Source: Gamarada debralockiae
Lineage: Eukaryota; Ascomycota; Leotiomycetes; Helotiales; Hyphodiscaceae
Length of the DNA: 33,491 nucleotides
Direction of reading: 5' to 3'
Assembly (NCBI GenBank): GCA_002803225.1
Contig: NXFV01001625.1
Location: 1-33,491, forward strand
This document shows positions 33,464 through 33,491 of this stretch, piece after piece. Under the pieces are notes generated by a model. It saw only the letters and a program-made list of their open reading frames with translations. It was not told the DNA's origin and made no database searches. The position numbers were made by a program, and so were the translations under genes. Every line of letters begins with the position of its first letter. Position 1 is the first letter of the stretch.

Positions 33464-33491
33464 TAATATTAACTAATAATCTAATAGAGCC
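29231..33491. other. TA-rich, RIP-like block, no gene recognised
   Basis: Dominated by TA, TAA and TAG with almost no CA/TG-rich codons and stops in every frame. Short frames such as 30330-30620 (a Lys-rich segment) and 33160-33300 are protein-like, but no family could be named. An intron-like unit GTAAGT...ATAG sits at 30678-30734. The block is probably RIP-degraded repeats; the window ends inside it. Confidence 0.7.

Noticed and set aside
1..33491. tRNA, rRNA or secondary-metabolite cluster
   Set aside because: No cloverleaf-like GTTCRANNC context or rRNA blocks were noticed by eye, and the intact genes share no biosynthetic theme.

Overview
This looks like nuclear DNA from a filamentous ascomycete (Pezizomycotina; Leotiomycetes-like is a guess). 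The evidence is short introns of about 50-80 nt with GT...AG ends and CTAAC/CTGAC branch sites, fungus-specific families (HET, RTA1-like, hydrophobin, fungal F-box, MYND-DUF4470), and a TA-rich right end that reads like RIP-mutated transposon DNA. Genes are sparse, and many are decayed copies of large fungal families, as in an accessory or repeat-flanked region.

Layout. 1-3740: no convincing gene; a small TA-flanked MITE (1615-1790) and simple repeats. 3741-5815 (+): HET-domain gene with one clear intron and one unexplained frame change. About 6756-7250 (-): a second, dead HET gene. 7783-8803 (-): intact three-exon RTA1-like seven-helix membrane protein (298 aa). About 9880-11270 (+): decayed copy of the intact two-exon F-box-like gene at 11912-13317 (448 aa). 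14583-15378: non-autonomous DNA transposon with long imperfect terminal inverted repeats. 16680-17283 (-): four-exon hydrophobin (134 aa) with a TATA box. 18891-19420 (+): conserved fungal protein of unknown function, first exon unresolved. 19680-20169: relic of an unidentified gene. 21390-22274 (+): secreted alpha/beta hydrolase (294 aa) with a TATA box.

22.5-27.8 kb is a gene graveyard: two relics of a family with an LPxEVRHQIY-type motif, one broken by a 452-bp MITE; a displaced fragment of the 18.9-kb gene; and a MYND-DUF4470 pseudogene. From about 27.75 kb to the end the sequence is extremely TA-rich. It starts with an integrase-core transposon gene whose frame is intact except for point-mutation stops of the RIP type. 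After that no gene is recognisable, but a tandem branch-point-like motif recurs at many places in both orientations, often ahead of a TAG.

Functionally the intact genes do not form a pathway. They are typical accessory genes: self/non-self recognition (HET), an F-box-like protein, cell surface (hydrophobin), a membrane protein and a secreted hydrolase. The most unusual observations are the recurring intron-like motif in the RIP block, the frame change in the HET gene, and the paired live/dead copies of the HET and F-box families.
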